Translations under genes and position numbers: made by a program | In this document: one piece after another, positions 10,933 through 22,639 of the stretch | Layout: every line of letters starts with the position of its first letter | How positions within the stretch are numbered: position 1 is the stretch's first letter | Notes under the pieces: model-generated | Told to the model about the DNA's origin: nothing | The model's database searches: none | What the model saw: only the letters and a program-made list of their open reading frames with translations | Assembly: GCF_042477335.2 (NCBI RefSeq) | Contig: NC_091247.1 | Span: 231,087,001-231,151,000 of the forward strand | Direction of reading: 5' to 3' | Origin: Ovis canadensis | Taxonomy: Eukaryota > Chordata > Mammalia > Artiodactyla > Bovidae | Length of the DNA stretch: 64,000 nucleotides

Positions 10933-13900
10933 TTGTTTTGTATTATACGGACGTCTTGTGTTTTCTGGGCTACTCTGGGGTAAGAAGGGAAGAGGTTTGG
11001 GGAGAAGGGGCCTCTGCACCCCGCGTAACACTCTTCACTTTTTTTCTGGGGAAGATGGCAGGGTGGGGGGCCCAGGCGCTTCCCTCCCAGCGTTGGCCTC
11101 CCTGCCACCCTCTTCTCTGACCCCCTGCACCCTGGGGAGGGGGTAACATGGTGTGCCCTCAGGGCCCCTGAGAGAGGAGCTGAATCTGGGTGGCGGGAGG
11201 GTCATTGGCAGCCCTCATTTGGAGCCTTGTCTGGCAGTGGCCCCAAGAGGCTGGAAGGGGCTCTGAAGGATGGGTAAAAGTTTGCCAGGAGACGGAGACT
11301 TTCAAGTGCAGAGAATGCAGGTGGCCGTGGTTGGGTCTTGGCCTGAGGTCCAGGGGGAGGTGGTGGGTGGGAGCTGTGGCCAAGTCCAGGTGGAAATGCG
11401 TGCATGAGAGTGTGGGGCCAGGGGGCCCGTGGAGGGTCTGTCATTCCCTGCCCTGGGCACCCCCCCATGAGAATCCTCTGCCCGGGTAGTGAGTGGGGCA
11501 CCAGGGGGCCAGTAAGGAAGCTGTCCAGACAGTCCAGTGGGGCCAGGCACACGGCCAAGAGCCCAGGGCGCAGACCCAGGTGTGCAGCTCACATGCCTGC
11601 TGGAAGGCCCTGGGAACAGACCTGGGCCAGAAGCGTTCTGGGGTCAAAGGTTAGAGCAGATGTGAGAGGCTGTAGAAAGTGAAGCTGGAAAACCCTTCTG
11701 ATGGGCAGGGATGGGGGCTCCTGGCTGGGCCATTTAGGGACTCAGTGGCTCTTCGTGGCCTGCCTGGGGCTGGGGGTCTCCCCGGGGTCTGCTCCTGAGG
11801 CCAGGCATCCTGGGGGGCCATCCAATGTGGGTGGATGCCCTGGAGACTGCCCACATCCTCCCAGGCCCCTCCCAGGAACAGGACACTCAGGGTGGAGGAC
11901 AGGCACCCCCTCTCTGGTGACAGTGACCCCATGTCACCATGCTCCTGGTCCCCACTTGCAGCAGAGGGTGTTGGGCTGGTCTTGGGCACTGCCCCCCCAC
12001 CCCCTGCCATTTACATCCCATGCTCCATCAGTCCATCCACTGGGCACGGGGACCAGTCCAGCCATGGGGAATGGGAGGCACCCCCCCAATCTAGTCGCCA
12101 CGTGCTGCAGCCAGCTGAGAAGGCAAGGAGGCTCCCAGAATCAGGGGCCCACTTGCCAGGCCAGCCTGCGCCCCTGGCGTGTGCAGGCACCCTGCAGGGG
12201 TGGGGTTTGTCCTGCTGGTCAGAACTAGGCCTGTCCATCGGGCCTGGGACAGGGAGAAGGGGCTCCTCTGACCCAGGGCCTCTGGGGACCAGAATGAGGC
12301 TGTTCCTGCGGGCAGGAACCCCAGCCCGCCTTGAGGCTGCTGGCACCCTGGGTGTTGTGCACAGCTGCCAGCTCGGGGGCTTCTCCCTGCGGCCCTGCTC
12401 TAGAGGCTGCCCTGTCCAGGGGCTCTGCTCCCCCAGGCTGGTCCCCCATCTCCATGCTTTAACATTTCGGCCAGTTTAGTACTGAGCCTCCCTTAGAAAC
12501 AGCTCACAGCTCGCCCTCGGGGGCTTCCCTTGGGAAGCATGGAAGCCTGGCCTGCCGTGCCCCCCCACCCCAGTGGGCGCTGACTCAGCTTCCGAGGAAG
12601 AGTCTGGATGGCAGGTCGAAACCTACCCGCCGCAGCTGGCCGGGCGTCACCAAGTTTCTTTCCTCTGCCACGGGTCCTGAAACGAAACCTTGGCTTGGCT
12701 TTGGTGCCCCAGCTGCTCAGAAAAGGGAAGTGGTCCCAGGCAGGCCCTCTGGGTGTCCAGACCCTGGCCAGTGGAACCCCCATGCTGCAGAAAGCACAGA
12801 AGGAAACTTGAAGGGAGAGACTGGGCAGCCCCCGAAGCGGTACGGAGGCTAGACAGGCAGCAGCGAGAGGGCCGCCCATCCGCCTGCGTGACCCTCGTGA
12901 GCACCGCAGCTGGGAGGGGACGGGGGTTGCTGAGGGAGCAGTGCTGGAGTGCAGGCCGCCTGGGGTCCCGGGTGGGCACCAGGGGTGGGGTTGGCCAGGC
13001 CGGGCGCTGGCCCCAGTGCACAGGGAGGGATAGCTCGCTGGGCCCAGTTCATCCCTGACCCACGGCTGTGGCTGGGGGTGCAGAGGCCAAGCCGATGACA
13101 TGCCGGCCTGGGGTGTTTCTTGGGTCTGCCCCTCCACAGAGGTCTCTGTGAGGCGGCGGGGTGGAGGGGCTCTGCCCGGGCTTCTGGCTCGTGACTTCCA
13201 GGCTGGCCAGCTTTCCAGGCAGCCTTGGCAAAACCGAGCTTGGATTACACAACAGACACCCCACCTCCTGCCCCAGCCCCCAAGGGTTCCTGGCAGTCAG
13301 GCCTGTTGGGTGGGCGGGGGCAGACAGAGCGTGCCCCTCCCCCACTGGTTACGGGCCTCCCCCTGGCTCGGTCCCAGCAAGGAGGCCCTTTCCTGGGAGA
13401 CAGACCCCCGCTGCTGGCCCAGGTACAGGGAGATGGGTGGGGGTCTGAGCTCTGATGAATAAGGGCTTTAGGGGTCAGGTCACCTACAGGCAGCCCTGAA
13501 TGCACCAGGGAGGTGCCTGAGGGTGGGACCCCATCTCCCACACTGAGCTCAGGGACCCACCCCACCCAGGGGCTCCCCGCCATGGAGCTCAGGGACCCAC
13601 CCTACCTGGGACCTCACCCCCCCACACTGAGCTCAGGAAGGTGGGCTGGCTCTGACCTGGCTTTTGGCCCCTCCTGCCGGGAGGCTGCTTGCCCTGATCC
13701 GAGGCGCAGGCCTCTTGTGGGCAGGGAGCTCTGATGCCACTGGGCCTCCACACCTGCTGGGAGGACAGACACCCAGTCCGGGGCCTTCCTGTGTCCCCGC
13801 ACAGCCAGCCCCCAGGAGCCTGAGCCCGCTCCTTGGCAGGAGGGCGAGGAGGGCCGTCTGCCCTGCACCCTGTGGCCCCGGACCCCACCCGAGCCTGGGC

Positions 13901-14586
13901 TGTGGGGCAGGGGCAGGGCCCTGAAGCCGGGGAGCCGGGCGCTGGTGTCAGGGCGGCGGCTCCTCTGTGGGCCGCAGGTGCCCTGGGTCCTGGGGCCCGT
14001 GACCGGGAGGGCCGGGAGGCTCCAGCCCTGTGCCAGGCCTGGCAGGGGCTCCTGACACCCGGGGAAGCCCACTCCTCCCTCACCCCGTGGGCGGGGCCTG
14101 GAGAAGCCTGGACTGGGGCGCCTGTCTCGGCATGGCCTATCTGAGGGGAGGGTGTGGGGTGGAGTCCACAGCCCGCCCCGGAGCCTCCCTCGGAGTTGCC
14201 CCAAGCCTCACTATCGATGGCTCCTGCTCACCCCAGGCCCCCCACTCCCCAGCCTGGAGCCAGCCCAAAGGGTCCTTTCCCTCCGGGCGGAACCAGACTC
14301 CCCCGAGCCCGGGGCCGATGACCCAGACCGGTGGGCATGGTGGATTCAGGCTGTGACCGAGACGAGGCAGTGGGGTTCTCGGGGTCAGTGTTAGCCCTTC
14401 TGCTGAGAGTGGGCCTGAGAGATGTCAGCCCTGGCAGCTCTGCAGAAAGCCGAGAGGTGGGGGGAGCCTGTGGGCTGGGGGACCGCAGCCCCGGGGGGCA
14501 GCCAAGCCTCCACCAGCAACACACCCCTGGGGCCACTGCTCATATGTGGCCTGGATTCCCCAACAACTAGCTCCTCCTGGGTGGGC

Positions 14587-14824
14587 TGGGTGGCCAGGAC
14601 GGCTGAGGGGGAGGTGGGGTCTCAGGGAGAGGCTGAGTGGGGAGGGGGTGTCTCAGGGGAGGGGCTGAGGCGGGAGGTGGGGCCTCGGGGAGGGGCTGAG
14701 GGGGTAGGTGGGGAGGGGCTGAGGGGGAGGTGGGGTCTCAGGGAAGGGCTGAGTGGGGAGGTGGGGAGGGGCTGAGTGGGGAGGGGGTGTCTCAGGGAGG
14801 GGCTGAGAGGGGAGGTGGGGTCAC
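14587..14824 (+). repeat. G-rich minisatellite (GGGGCTGAGNGGGGAGGTG-type unit)
   Basis: About 240 bp alternate among GAGGGGCTGAG, GGGAGGTGGGG and GTCTCAGGGA blocks, with units of roughly 20-45 bp that expand and contract. The + strand has many runs of three to five G and could form G-quadruplexes. No coding content is claimed. Confidence 0.85.
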
Positions 14825-16017
14825 GGGCCTTCCTCCTAGAGCTCCACCGGCTTCAGCTCTCCCCGCTGGGAGGTCAGGCGTGTTGGCCGCTGAGACTCCC
14901 TGGCGAGGCCGGCTCAGCACCCTTCCCAGCAGGCCCCCCCTCTCCAAGGACCAGAGGAGGCGCCCCGGACCCCAGGCGGCCCTGGAGCAGGGAAGGGACT
15001 GCTGTGGGGTCCCTGTGCAAGTCGGCCGGCAGCCCCCCGTTTCCCCTCCAGGAAGCTCCCAGGGGACGCCCCTGGGAACAGCAGGCTGTGTGTACCTGGG
15101 GGTGTCAGGGTGTGTGGATCTGTGTGGCCTGAGTGTGTCTGGCTGCTGTGTGCATGCGTTGTGGCCGAGCAGGGCTGCTGTGTGTGCACCTAGGACTCGC
15201 GCTGCGCCCGGCTGCCTGTGACTCGCCCTCCGTCCCGACACCCCCACAGCCCGAGGGGGAGCCTCTGTGACTCAGCACCTGTGGGGCGGGTGGGCTGGGA
15301 GGTCGGAAGCCGGTGACGGGAGGCAGAGGGTAGCGGCATGGCACTCGCGCCCCAGGCCCTCCCACCCGCCGGCTGCCGGCTGCCGCGGAGGCCGGGTGGC
15401 CACACACGTGCACCCACGTGAGAGCGTGCGTGCGTGCTGGCTTGGCTCGTGCGCAGGAACCGCCTTCAGCCCCAGAGGGGGTCCAGGAGCCACGGGGGCA
15501 GCAGGGTCTTGGGAAGAGGGGCTTCGCCGAGATCTGAGGGAGAGGCATCGAGGGCCCCTGGGAGGTTGGGGAGCCGCCCCGAGGTGGGGTCCCTTGGCAG
15601 GGTGGGCGAGCCCGGTGGACTCTGGGGCCAGGGTTGGGTGGGGGGGCTCCGGGTCTTCCTGAAGGACTGAGAGGGGAGGTGGCTGGGTCCCTGATGGAGC
15701 AGGAAGCAGGAGGCCGGTCACACCCAAGGAGGACCCTCCCAGGTGCCTGGGTGCCCCCCTGCCCCGCACAGCAGGGCCCCTCGGTCCAGAGCAGCCCTCA
15801 GCCGAGTGCCTGGGGGGCCCATCCCATCCCGGCGAGACTGTCCTGAGCCTGGGGCGGGGGCGCTGGAGTGCCTGGGAACTCGGAGCAGGCTCCGCGGGAC
15901 TCCCCGCACAGGCCGCTCGGTCCCATCCTTGTCACGCGTGGTCGGCTGCACCGTCTGCCGGGCGCCTGACCCGCACGCCTGGCTGCGGCCGGGGGCCACT
16001 GGCACTAACGGCCAGAT

Positions 16018-16205
16018 GAGCTGGGGGCCAGGAGACGGGCGTGCGCAGGCTCTGGGGGGAGGCAGGGGAGGTGGCCAGGTGAGCTGGGGGCCAGGAGACG
16101 GGCGTGCGCAGGCTCTGGGGGGAGGCAGGGGAGGCGGCCAGGTGAGCTGGGGGCCAGGAGACGGGCGTGTGCAGGCTCTGGGGGAGGCAGGGGAGGCGGC
16201 CAGCC
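16018..16205 (+). repeat. 63-bp tandem repeat, three copies
   Basis: Copies start at 16018, 16081 and 16144 with GAGCTGGGGGCCAGGAGACG, and the spacing is exactly 63 bp. The third copy has lost one G in a G run and carries CGTGTG in place of CGTGCG. Because 63 is a multiple of three, open frames stay open through it on both strands, producing spurious repetitive Pro/Ala peptides. Confidence 0.92.
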
Positions 16206-17387
16206 TGGGACTGCGGCCACAGCCCTGCTGCGGCGGTGCCTCCAAGACCCGGGCCCAGAGGTCTGCTGACTGCAGCCAGAAGCCCGGGCCCCTGCCAGGG
16301 GCGGCCCTGCTGGGCAGGAAGGAGCTGCGGTGGGCGGGCCCGAGGGCCGAAGGTCTGTGGGTGCGGGAAGCAGGGCCTGTTTACTCGGTGTGCATGGCCG
16401 GGAGGGTGGGCGGGGGGCCGCTCTGCAGGCCCTTCCCTGGGGACACTGGGGCTCCAAGAGGAGGAGTCCCAGCCCAGTGGGGGGGGGGGTCTCAGGGAGG
16501 GGCAGGGCAGGGGACTCGTGGGGCTGGCCCAGCCCCTTGGCGACATGTCAGTCTCCGCCCGGACAGCCCACGCTGCCCGCCCTCGGGTGTCCCTACTGGG
16601 GTCCTCCGGGCGGTGCCTGCCTCCTGACGCCCCCTCTCTCAGGCGTGCCCATCCAGGCCCACCCTGGCCCCGTGCCGACTCCAGGCCTTTGCCTGCGCGG
16701 CCACCAGGCTGTCCTGGCTAACCAGGCGACCAGCCGTCTCACTGGAGCCACCTCCACCTAGGAGCCCACTCCCCTAGACAGCACCCCAGCCTCCCCTCAG
16801 TCCTCCACCTCCTGAGGGCCTGCAACCTCCAACTCGTGGGGGCGAAGGGATGGGGAGTCCTCCACCAGGGGCCCCAGAGGCAGGTCCACGTCAGCCATTT
16901 CCTTTCGCTGTCTGCATTTTTAATAATAAGTCAAATCCCTCATGTTAAAAATAGTCTGAGCCACTTTAAACATTTCTCATAGAGTTAAACGGAAATCTAA
17001 TAAAATCTGTGAAAAGTATTTTTAAAACAGCTTTATCGAGGTATAATTTACATACCATGAAGTCCACCCACTTTCAATGACTGCAATGAGCCGCCCACAA
17101 TTCAGTGATTTTAGTAAAATTTCCGTGCAGCCACCACCCCCCAGTCCAAGTTTAGCAGGTTTGACGACCTCCTGTCCTCGTAAGCAGTCACTCGTCCCCC
17201 ACCCCAGCCCCCGGCAACCACGCTCCTGCTTTCTGTCCTCACAGACTTGCCTTTTTTGGGCATTCCACATAAACAGAATCTATACCTTGTAGTGTTTGCT
17301 GTCTGCCTGCTTTTCCCAAGCACACGCATTTTGAAGTTCATCCATGATGTAATGGGTCCATAGTTCATTCCCGTAACGAGATTCCAC

Positions 17388-17810
17388 GGTGATGGTGCTG
17401 TTGTTCAGTGTGTCTGACTCTGTGACCCCATGGACCGCAGCACGCCAGGCCTCCCTGTCCATCACCAATTCCCAGAGCTTGCTCAGACTCACGTCCATCG
17501 AGTCAGCGATGCCATCCAGCCATCTCATCCTCTGTCGTCCCCTCCTCCCTCCTTCAATCTTTCCCAGCACCAGGGTCTTCTCCAAGAGTCAGCTCTTCGC
17601 ATCAGGTGGCCAAAGTATTGGAGCTTCAGCATCAGTCCTTCCAATGAGTATTCAGGACTGTTGTCCTTTAGGATGGGCTGGTTGGATCTCCTTGATGTCC
17701 GAGGGACTTTCTAGAGCCTTCTCCCGCACCACAGTGTGACAGCATCAATTCTGCGGCGCCCGGTCTTCATGGTCCGCTCTCGCATCTATACACGGCTACT
17801 GGAAAAATTC
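17388..17810 (-). mobile_element. BovB 3' fragment, inverted
   Basis: Diagnostic inverted BovB 3' sequence is present: a TGTCTGACTCTGTGACCCCA start, the GCACGCCAGGCCTCCCTGTC block, ATGCCATCCAGCCATCTCAT, and CCAAAGTATTGGAGCTTCAG. It is truncated after the segment corresponding to the 3' part of the reverse-transcriptase frame. It sits inside the old L1. Confidence 0.9.
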
Positions 17811-18328
17811 CATTGTAGCCAGCCGTTTTGCGCACCCATGCACCAGCTGATCGGTATTTGGGCTGTTCCCCCCACGTTCGCTCTTACGGATAAGCTTGGT
17901 ATGCACACGCTTGCGCGTGTCTCCATGCGCACATCCGTTGTCATTTCTCTTAGGGAGATAATTCGGAATGGGACTGCTGGGTCATCTATGTGTGACTTTT
18001 GGAGAAATCGGCTCCACATTTTGTGTCCACACCAACAACATATGAGGTTTCCAATGTTCCCATGACCTTGTCAACACTTGTTATCATGTTTCATTTTGAT
18101 TACCGTCCCAGTGGGTGTGACACTGTTTTGCATTTGGTTTCAATCTGAATTTTCCTAAGAACTAATGATGTTGAGCATCTTCTCAGTTTTGATTAGACAT
18201 TTCACCAAGGAAGAAACCCAGCTCCACTCCTCCTTCTTTGGTGAAATGTCCAATCAAACACCCGGCCTGTTTTTCACTCGGGCTGCTTTTCTTACTGTTC
18301 TTTAAAATGTTATATATGTTTGTGAAAT

Positions 18329-18515
18329 GAGTGAAAGTCGCTGAGTCGTGTCCAACTCTTTTTGACCCCATGGACTATACAGTCCACGGAATTTTTCCGG
18401 CCAGAATATTGGAGTGGGTAGCCTTTCCCTTCGGGGGATCTTCCCAACCCAGGGAGGAGCCCAGGTCGCCAGCATTGTAGGCAGATTCTTTACCAGCTGA
18501 GCCATAGGGAAGCCC
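18329..18515 (-). mobile_element. Bov-tA SINE, inverted
   Basis: The left end has the BovB-derived tail (GAGTCGTGTCCAACTCTT, then CCCATGGACTATACAGTCCA). The right end has the tRNA-like head (TTTACCAGCTGAGCCATAGG-GAAGCCC). It is a full SINE in minus orientation and is absent from non-ruminants. Confidence 0.9.
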
Positions 18516-19290
18516 ATGTATGTCTGTAAATTGTGGTAAAATAAACAGAACCGTGTTAAGTGTATGACTGTCTTATTTTGAGCTGTGAGTGTCCTTTATA
18601 TAAATATACAGAACAATCTTCAGTGTGTGTGTCTTGTCCTGAGTGCTCTTTCACACATACATATGCCTTGTGGACACTTACCCCGTTTTCACGGTCTTAC
18701 TGCTGGAGTTTGAAACACAAAACGCTTGCTTTTGACCAAGCCCAGTCTATTTTCCCCTGGGTTCTGTCTTAAGCGCTATACCGGACACTGTGCATAACTC
18801 AGGGGCACAGAGCTTTTCTCCGACATTTTAAAGGCTTCATAGCTTTAGCTCTTTCATTTCGGTTCATGGCCCACTTCAAGTTAATTTTTGGGTATGGCGT
18901 GAGGTGAGGGTCCAAACTCCCCTGTCAGCGTGTGGCTATCCGCTTGTCGTGGCACCGTTTATTGCAGAACTGTCGTTTCCCCACTGAAAGCTGTGGAACC
19001 TTTGCCACAGATCATTGGATCGTGACTCTGTGGGCCTCCTTCTGGACGTGCGGTCCTGTTCCACTGACCCGTGTGTCAGTCCTGTTACCCCAAACGTGCT
19101 GTCCTTACTGCTGTGGCTTCCTTGTACGTTTTACAATTGGAAACTGTAAATGTTCCAACCTTGTTCCTTTAAAAACTGTTTTGGCTGTTTTGTGTCCTTT
19201 ACATTTCCACACACGTTTATGGTCAGATTGTTAATTTCTGGCCCCCTTAAATCTGCTAACCTTCTGATAGGGATTGGATGTGTGTGTGCG

Positions 19291-19489
19291 CGGCCGCTGC
19301 TGGCTCTTCTGTGACCCCAGGGACTGGAGCCCACCAGTGCATGCCTCTGTCCATGGGATTTCCCAGGCAGGAACACTGGAGTGGGTTGTCATGCCCTCCT
19401 CCAGGGGATCTTCCCAACCCAGGGATCGAACCCAAGTCTCCTGCATTGGCAGACAGATTCTTTACCACTAGCGCCACCTGAGAAGCCCA
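19291..19489 (-). mobile_element. Bov-tA2-type SINE, inverted
   Basis: Inverted ruminant SINE with GAACACTGGAGTGGGTTGTC, GATCTTCCCAACCCAGGGAT and the tRNA-like end TTTACCACTAGCGCCACCTG. It splits the old L1 fragments on both sides. Confidence 0.9.
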
Positions 19490-19564
19490 GGGATTGCATT
19501 CAATCTGTTAATCCATTTGGGGAGTATTGGTATCTTATCAATACTGAGTCTTCCCCCACAAACT

Positions 19565-19649
19565 CTGGGAGACAGTGAAGGACAGGGAAGGCTGGCGTGC
19601 TGCAGTTCGTGAGGCTGCAAAGACTCAGACACGACTTTGCGACGGAACC
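19565..19649 (+). mobile_element. BovB/Bov-A tail fragment, + orientation
   Basis: About 85 bp match the extreme 3' BovB/Bov-A tail (GGCTGGCGTGCTGCAGTTCG, GACTCAGACACGACTTTGCG). It is a truncated solo tail. Confidence 0.8.
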
Positions 19650-20039
19650 ACCCCCATGAACACTGAATGTGTCCCTGCTTATCTAGACCTTTTCAACCTC
19701 TCTTAGAAATGCTATGAGATTTACATGTACAAGTCTTGCCTCCTTTTGTTAAACTTACTCCTATCCATTTCATTTTTTTTCGATGCTATTGTCAATGAAA
19801 TTGTCTTCTCAATTTCCTCTTTGGCTTGTTCGTTGCTAATCCATGGAAATGCGGTTGGATTTTGTATGTTGATTTTGGGGGCTGGAACCTTGCTGAACTC
19901 AGTCATTAGCAGCTTTCTTCCTCTATGACCTCTTGCCATTTGGCCCCAAATGCGTCACAAATGCAGAAATGGATGGTTTCTGGTGGAGGAAAAGGGAACC
20001 TTCAGGTAAGTGGAAAGTACCAGGAAAATAATGGAGAGG

Positions 20040-21660
20040 AAGACATGTAGGGAAATGACACCAGAAGCTTTAAAGTCTTGAACTCCTGCTCTTGCCACTA
20101 GCCTGCGTGTGCGTGGATCGGACCCTAATTAATGTACAAAGTGACTGGAAAACTGATCTGACCAGCAGACCTCCACCCAGGTCTCAGACTAAGTGCGAGG
20201 CATGCACACGGGGACAGACCTGATTAGAACAGCAAACACTGAATATCACGGAACAGTGGAACCAGAGCCCATAGGAAACCAGCACTCTCCATGGGCAGGG
20301 GGAGGCCCGCAACACTCAGATGTCGGGGGTAGAAGCTGAAGTCACCAGGTGTCCAAAGAATGTAAAATCCCCACTCACACAAGAAAAGACTGTAGACACA
20401 GGTGATGGGCTGCCACAGATCATTTGGATTATCTGATTGGGACTCTAAACCAGCTTTTAACCAGAAACTGTAAACAGCCTTGACAAAATATTAACAGAAT
20501 GACTCAGCAAGGAAATAGAAAGATACGAAGAAGCAAATGGAAATTTCGGAACGGAAAAATTCAGTAAGTGAGGCAAAACAAAACTTACTGGGTGCTAGCT
20601 TTGCTAGCAGAGTGGAGATAACAGAGGAAGGGATCATTGACCTTGATATATCAGTAGAAACCAGTCTAAGAAATAGAGACGTTAACGAACGAACGGTCTC
20701 AGGGACCCACGGGGCCGCGACAGCCCGGCTGGATTTGTGCTGCCGGAGTCCCTGAAGAAAGGAGAGAGACTGCGGGGCTGGAAAAACCTGTTGAGGAAAT
20801 GGTAACAGAAAACTAAAGAAGAAATGGGTTTCCGTGATGGCTGCGTGGTAAGGAATCCACCTGACAATGCAGAAGGCTCGGGTTGGATCCCTGGGCTGGG
20901 AAGAGCCCCCGAAGGAGGAAAGGGCAGAGTTCCATCGACAGAGAGCTGCAGTCTGTGAGGCTGCAGAGTTGGGTGTGACTGGGCGACGAAACACAGCGAG
21001 GAAGAAATGCTGACATTACCAAGTGCTGTCGAGGACTGCGGCAGCTGGAACACTCCAGTGCTGATGCTGGGAAGGCGGAGCCATTCGGCCACTCCGGGAG
21101 GTGCTTTCTCAGTTCCTTACCCAGGTCACTGTATACTTACTGCCAGATACAGCAACCCTGCCCAGACATCTAACCTGGAGAAATGGAAATGTGTATTCGC
21201 ACGGAAACCTGTACACGAATACGGCTAGAGGCTTTATTTGTAACAGCTAAAAACAACCCAGACGTCTTTCAGTGGGTGAACTGTGGTGATCTGCGCTATG
21301 AAATACAACTGCATCACAAAAGGAACAAACTGGTGACTCACCAACCTCCCCGATGAGTCTCAAAGGTGTTACAGAGCGAGAGAGACCAGTCCCAGCTGTC
21401 TTCTGCCTGAGTCCCTCCATGGAGAACATCATACCATCCTGGAGAATATCAGTGGTTGCCAGGGGTTACGGGTGGGGAGAAGTGTGCCCCAAAGCTATGG
21501 CAGGGGCAATCTGGGGGTGATGTAACTGTGCACCGAAATCAAAAAGTCAGTCTTTAATGGGGGGGGGAGGATAACTAACATTCTGCGGTACACCTGGAGC
21601 TACCACAACATTGTAAGTAAACTATACTCCAATATAAAATAAAACTTCAATCAAAACGTC
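20040..21660 (+). mobile_element. Degenerate L1 pieces in + orientation
   Basis: Lysine/glutamate-rich AT-rich sequence at 20490-20700 resembles L1 ORF1. Sequence at 21130-21650 (GTAACAGCTAAAAACAACCC, then GTAAACTATACTCCAATATA near the end) matches the ORF2/3'UTR of old mammalian L1s. All frames are broken. A Bov-tA copy interrupts it at 20826. Confidence 0.55.
20826..21003 (+). mobile_element. Bov-tA SINE, + orientation, diverged
   Basis: The tRNA-like head (GTGATGGCTGCGTGGTAAGG, then GGTTGGATCCCTGGG) is followed by a diverged Bov-A tail ending TGACTGGGCGACGAAACACA. It is more mutated than the other SINEs, so probably older. Confidence 0.75.
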
Positions 21661-21719
21661 AATTTTACCATTTAATAATTAAAGTGAGACATACAAGATA
21701 GTTTAAAAACATATGTTTC

Positions 21720-22630
21720 AGGCAGTGTTGACGCGCGCCGGGGTTTTCTTCTTGGCACGCGTTCTGCTGCGGGCGAGGGCACTGCGGCACGCTCGGGCCT
21801 CGGGACGCACGCCTGGCGCGCGCGCCCGGGAGCTGATCGCGTGTCCTGCGCTCCCTCCTGGGAGGGTCAGAGGCGTGACAGACACTTGCAGCCCAAGGCG
21901 AGGGAGGCGTCCTCACACACGCTCGGCTCAGAGAAGGCCGCCGCGCTGCGGGGGCGGCGGGAGACTCCGCAGACCCTCCTGAGTTCCCCGCCCCGCCCGG
22001 CTCCCGGAGCTTCGCGGCCCGCTTCCCACAGCAGCCGCGCCCCTTTCCCCTCGCCTTCCAGGGCCGCCCAAGCCCCAGCCTCGTCCCGGGGGCCCGCCCC
22101 GCAGCTGCTCCCCTCCCCACCTGCTCCCCCGCAGGCCGCCAGCGCCCCCCACCCCCCGGCGGAAACCAGAACTTGAGGTTGCGGGTATCAGTGGCTGCCG
22201 ACTCTGCCCCCCACCCCTGGTCCTCCCGCGGCTGAGCCCGCGTCCGCGCAGGTCGGAGCTGCAGGGGCCGCTCGCCCAAGGCGCCAGGTGCCACTTCCCG
22301 GCGCAGAGGCAGGTGCGCCCACCCGGTGAGCTGCGTCACCCCCAGCGCCTCTTTCCCAACGGCTGGGCACACGCCCTCCCCAGGGGTCACGGCTGCGCAC
22401 ACGCCCTAGGGCCAGACGGGCCCCCAGTGTCCCTACCCGACAGCAGTCATGAGTCCCTGGCGTCTCCCAAGTCCCACTCCCTCTCAGTCCGCGCTCGCTG
22501 GACGGTCCTCGCTCGCTGGACGGTCCTCGGACCTCGCAGCCTCCTGCGCGCCCCCAGCCCATTCCCGCACGCCCCGCGCCCAGACGCTGCATCCTCCGGC
22601 CTGGGGCGGGGGCGGGGGGGCGGGCGCCCA
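21720..22630. promoter_or_regulatory. Isolated CpG-dense island between degraded LINEs and AT-rich DNA
   Basis: CpG density jumps abruptly at about 21728 (GACGCGCGCCGG) and falls off near 22630, in otherwise repeat-derived, CpG-poor surroundings. Both strands contain long open frames; the minus strand has one of 245 codons (21665-22402) starting with ATG and ending beyond the island. No protein family is recognisable. It may be a promoter of an unannotated or non-coding transcript, or a GC-rich insertion. An 18-bp perfect tandem duplication lies at 22492-22527. Confidence 0.6.
22492..22527. repeat. 18-bp tandem duplication in the isolated CpG island
   Basis: CGCTCGCTGGACGGTCCT is present twice head to tail (22492-22509 and 22510-22527) with no mismatch. 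Confidence 0.9.
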
Positions 22631-22639
22631 GCCTGGAGC

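Larger units (their letters stand above)
10020..10950 (+). other. PIM3 3'UTR
   Basis: The region runs from the TGA stop (10017-10019) to the inferred cleavage site downstream of an ATTAAA signal. It changes from GC-rich to AU-rich and carries several ATTTA motifs, in keeping with an unstable, inducible mRNA. The end is inferred from the poly(A) signal and the following GT-rich stretch. Confidence 0.85.
10960..17017. other. Intergenic DNA between PIM3 and IL17REL: GC-rich, with minisatellites
   Basis: No gene is recognised. The sequence is unique-looking, GC-rich and free of obvious LINE/SINE copies, except for minisatellites listed separately. A short triplicated motif (GAGCTCAGG-GACCCACC) recurs between about 13545 and 13640. 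Long open frames on both strands lack domain residues and coherent splice sites. Confidence 0.5.
17018..19930 (-). mobile_element. Old, fragmented L1 in minus orientation, interrupted by ruminant retroposons
   Basis: Segments at about 17018-17387, 17811-18300, 18830-19270 and 19660-19930 read, on the minus strand, like 3'UTR and ORF2 sequence of an old mammalian L1. An example is the motif on the + strand AACAGCTTTATCGAGGTATA, typical of inverted L1 3' ends. All frames are broken. Younger BovB and Bov-tA copies split the fragments. The subfamily is not assigned. Confidence 0.6.

Noticed and set aside
15718-16627. Repetitive Pro/Ala-rich open frames on both strands over the 63-bp repeat
   Set aside because: The 63-bp period is a multiple of three, so frames remain open by construction. 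No start, splice or family evidence.
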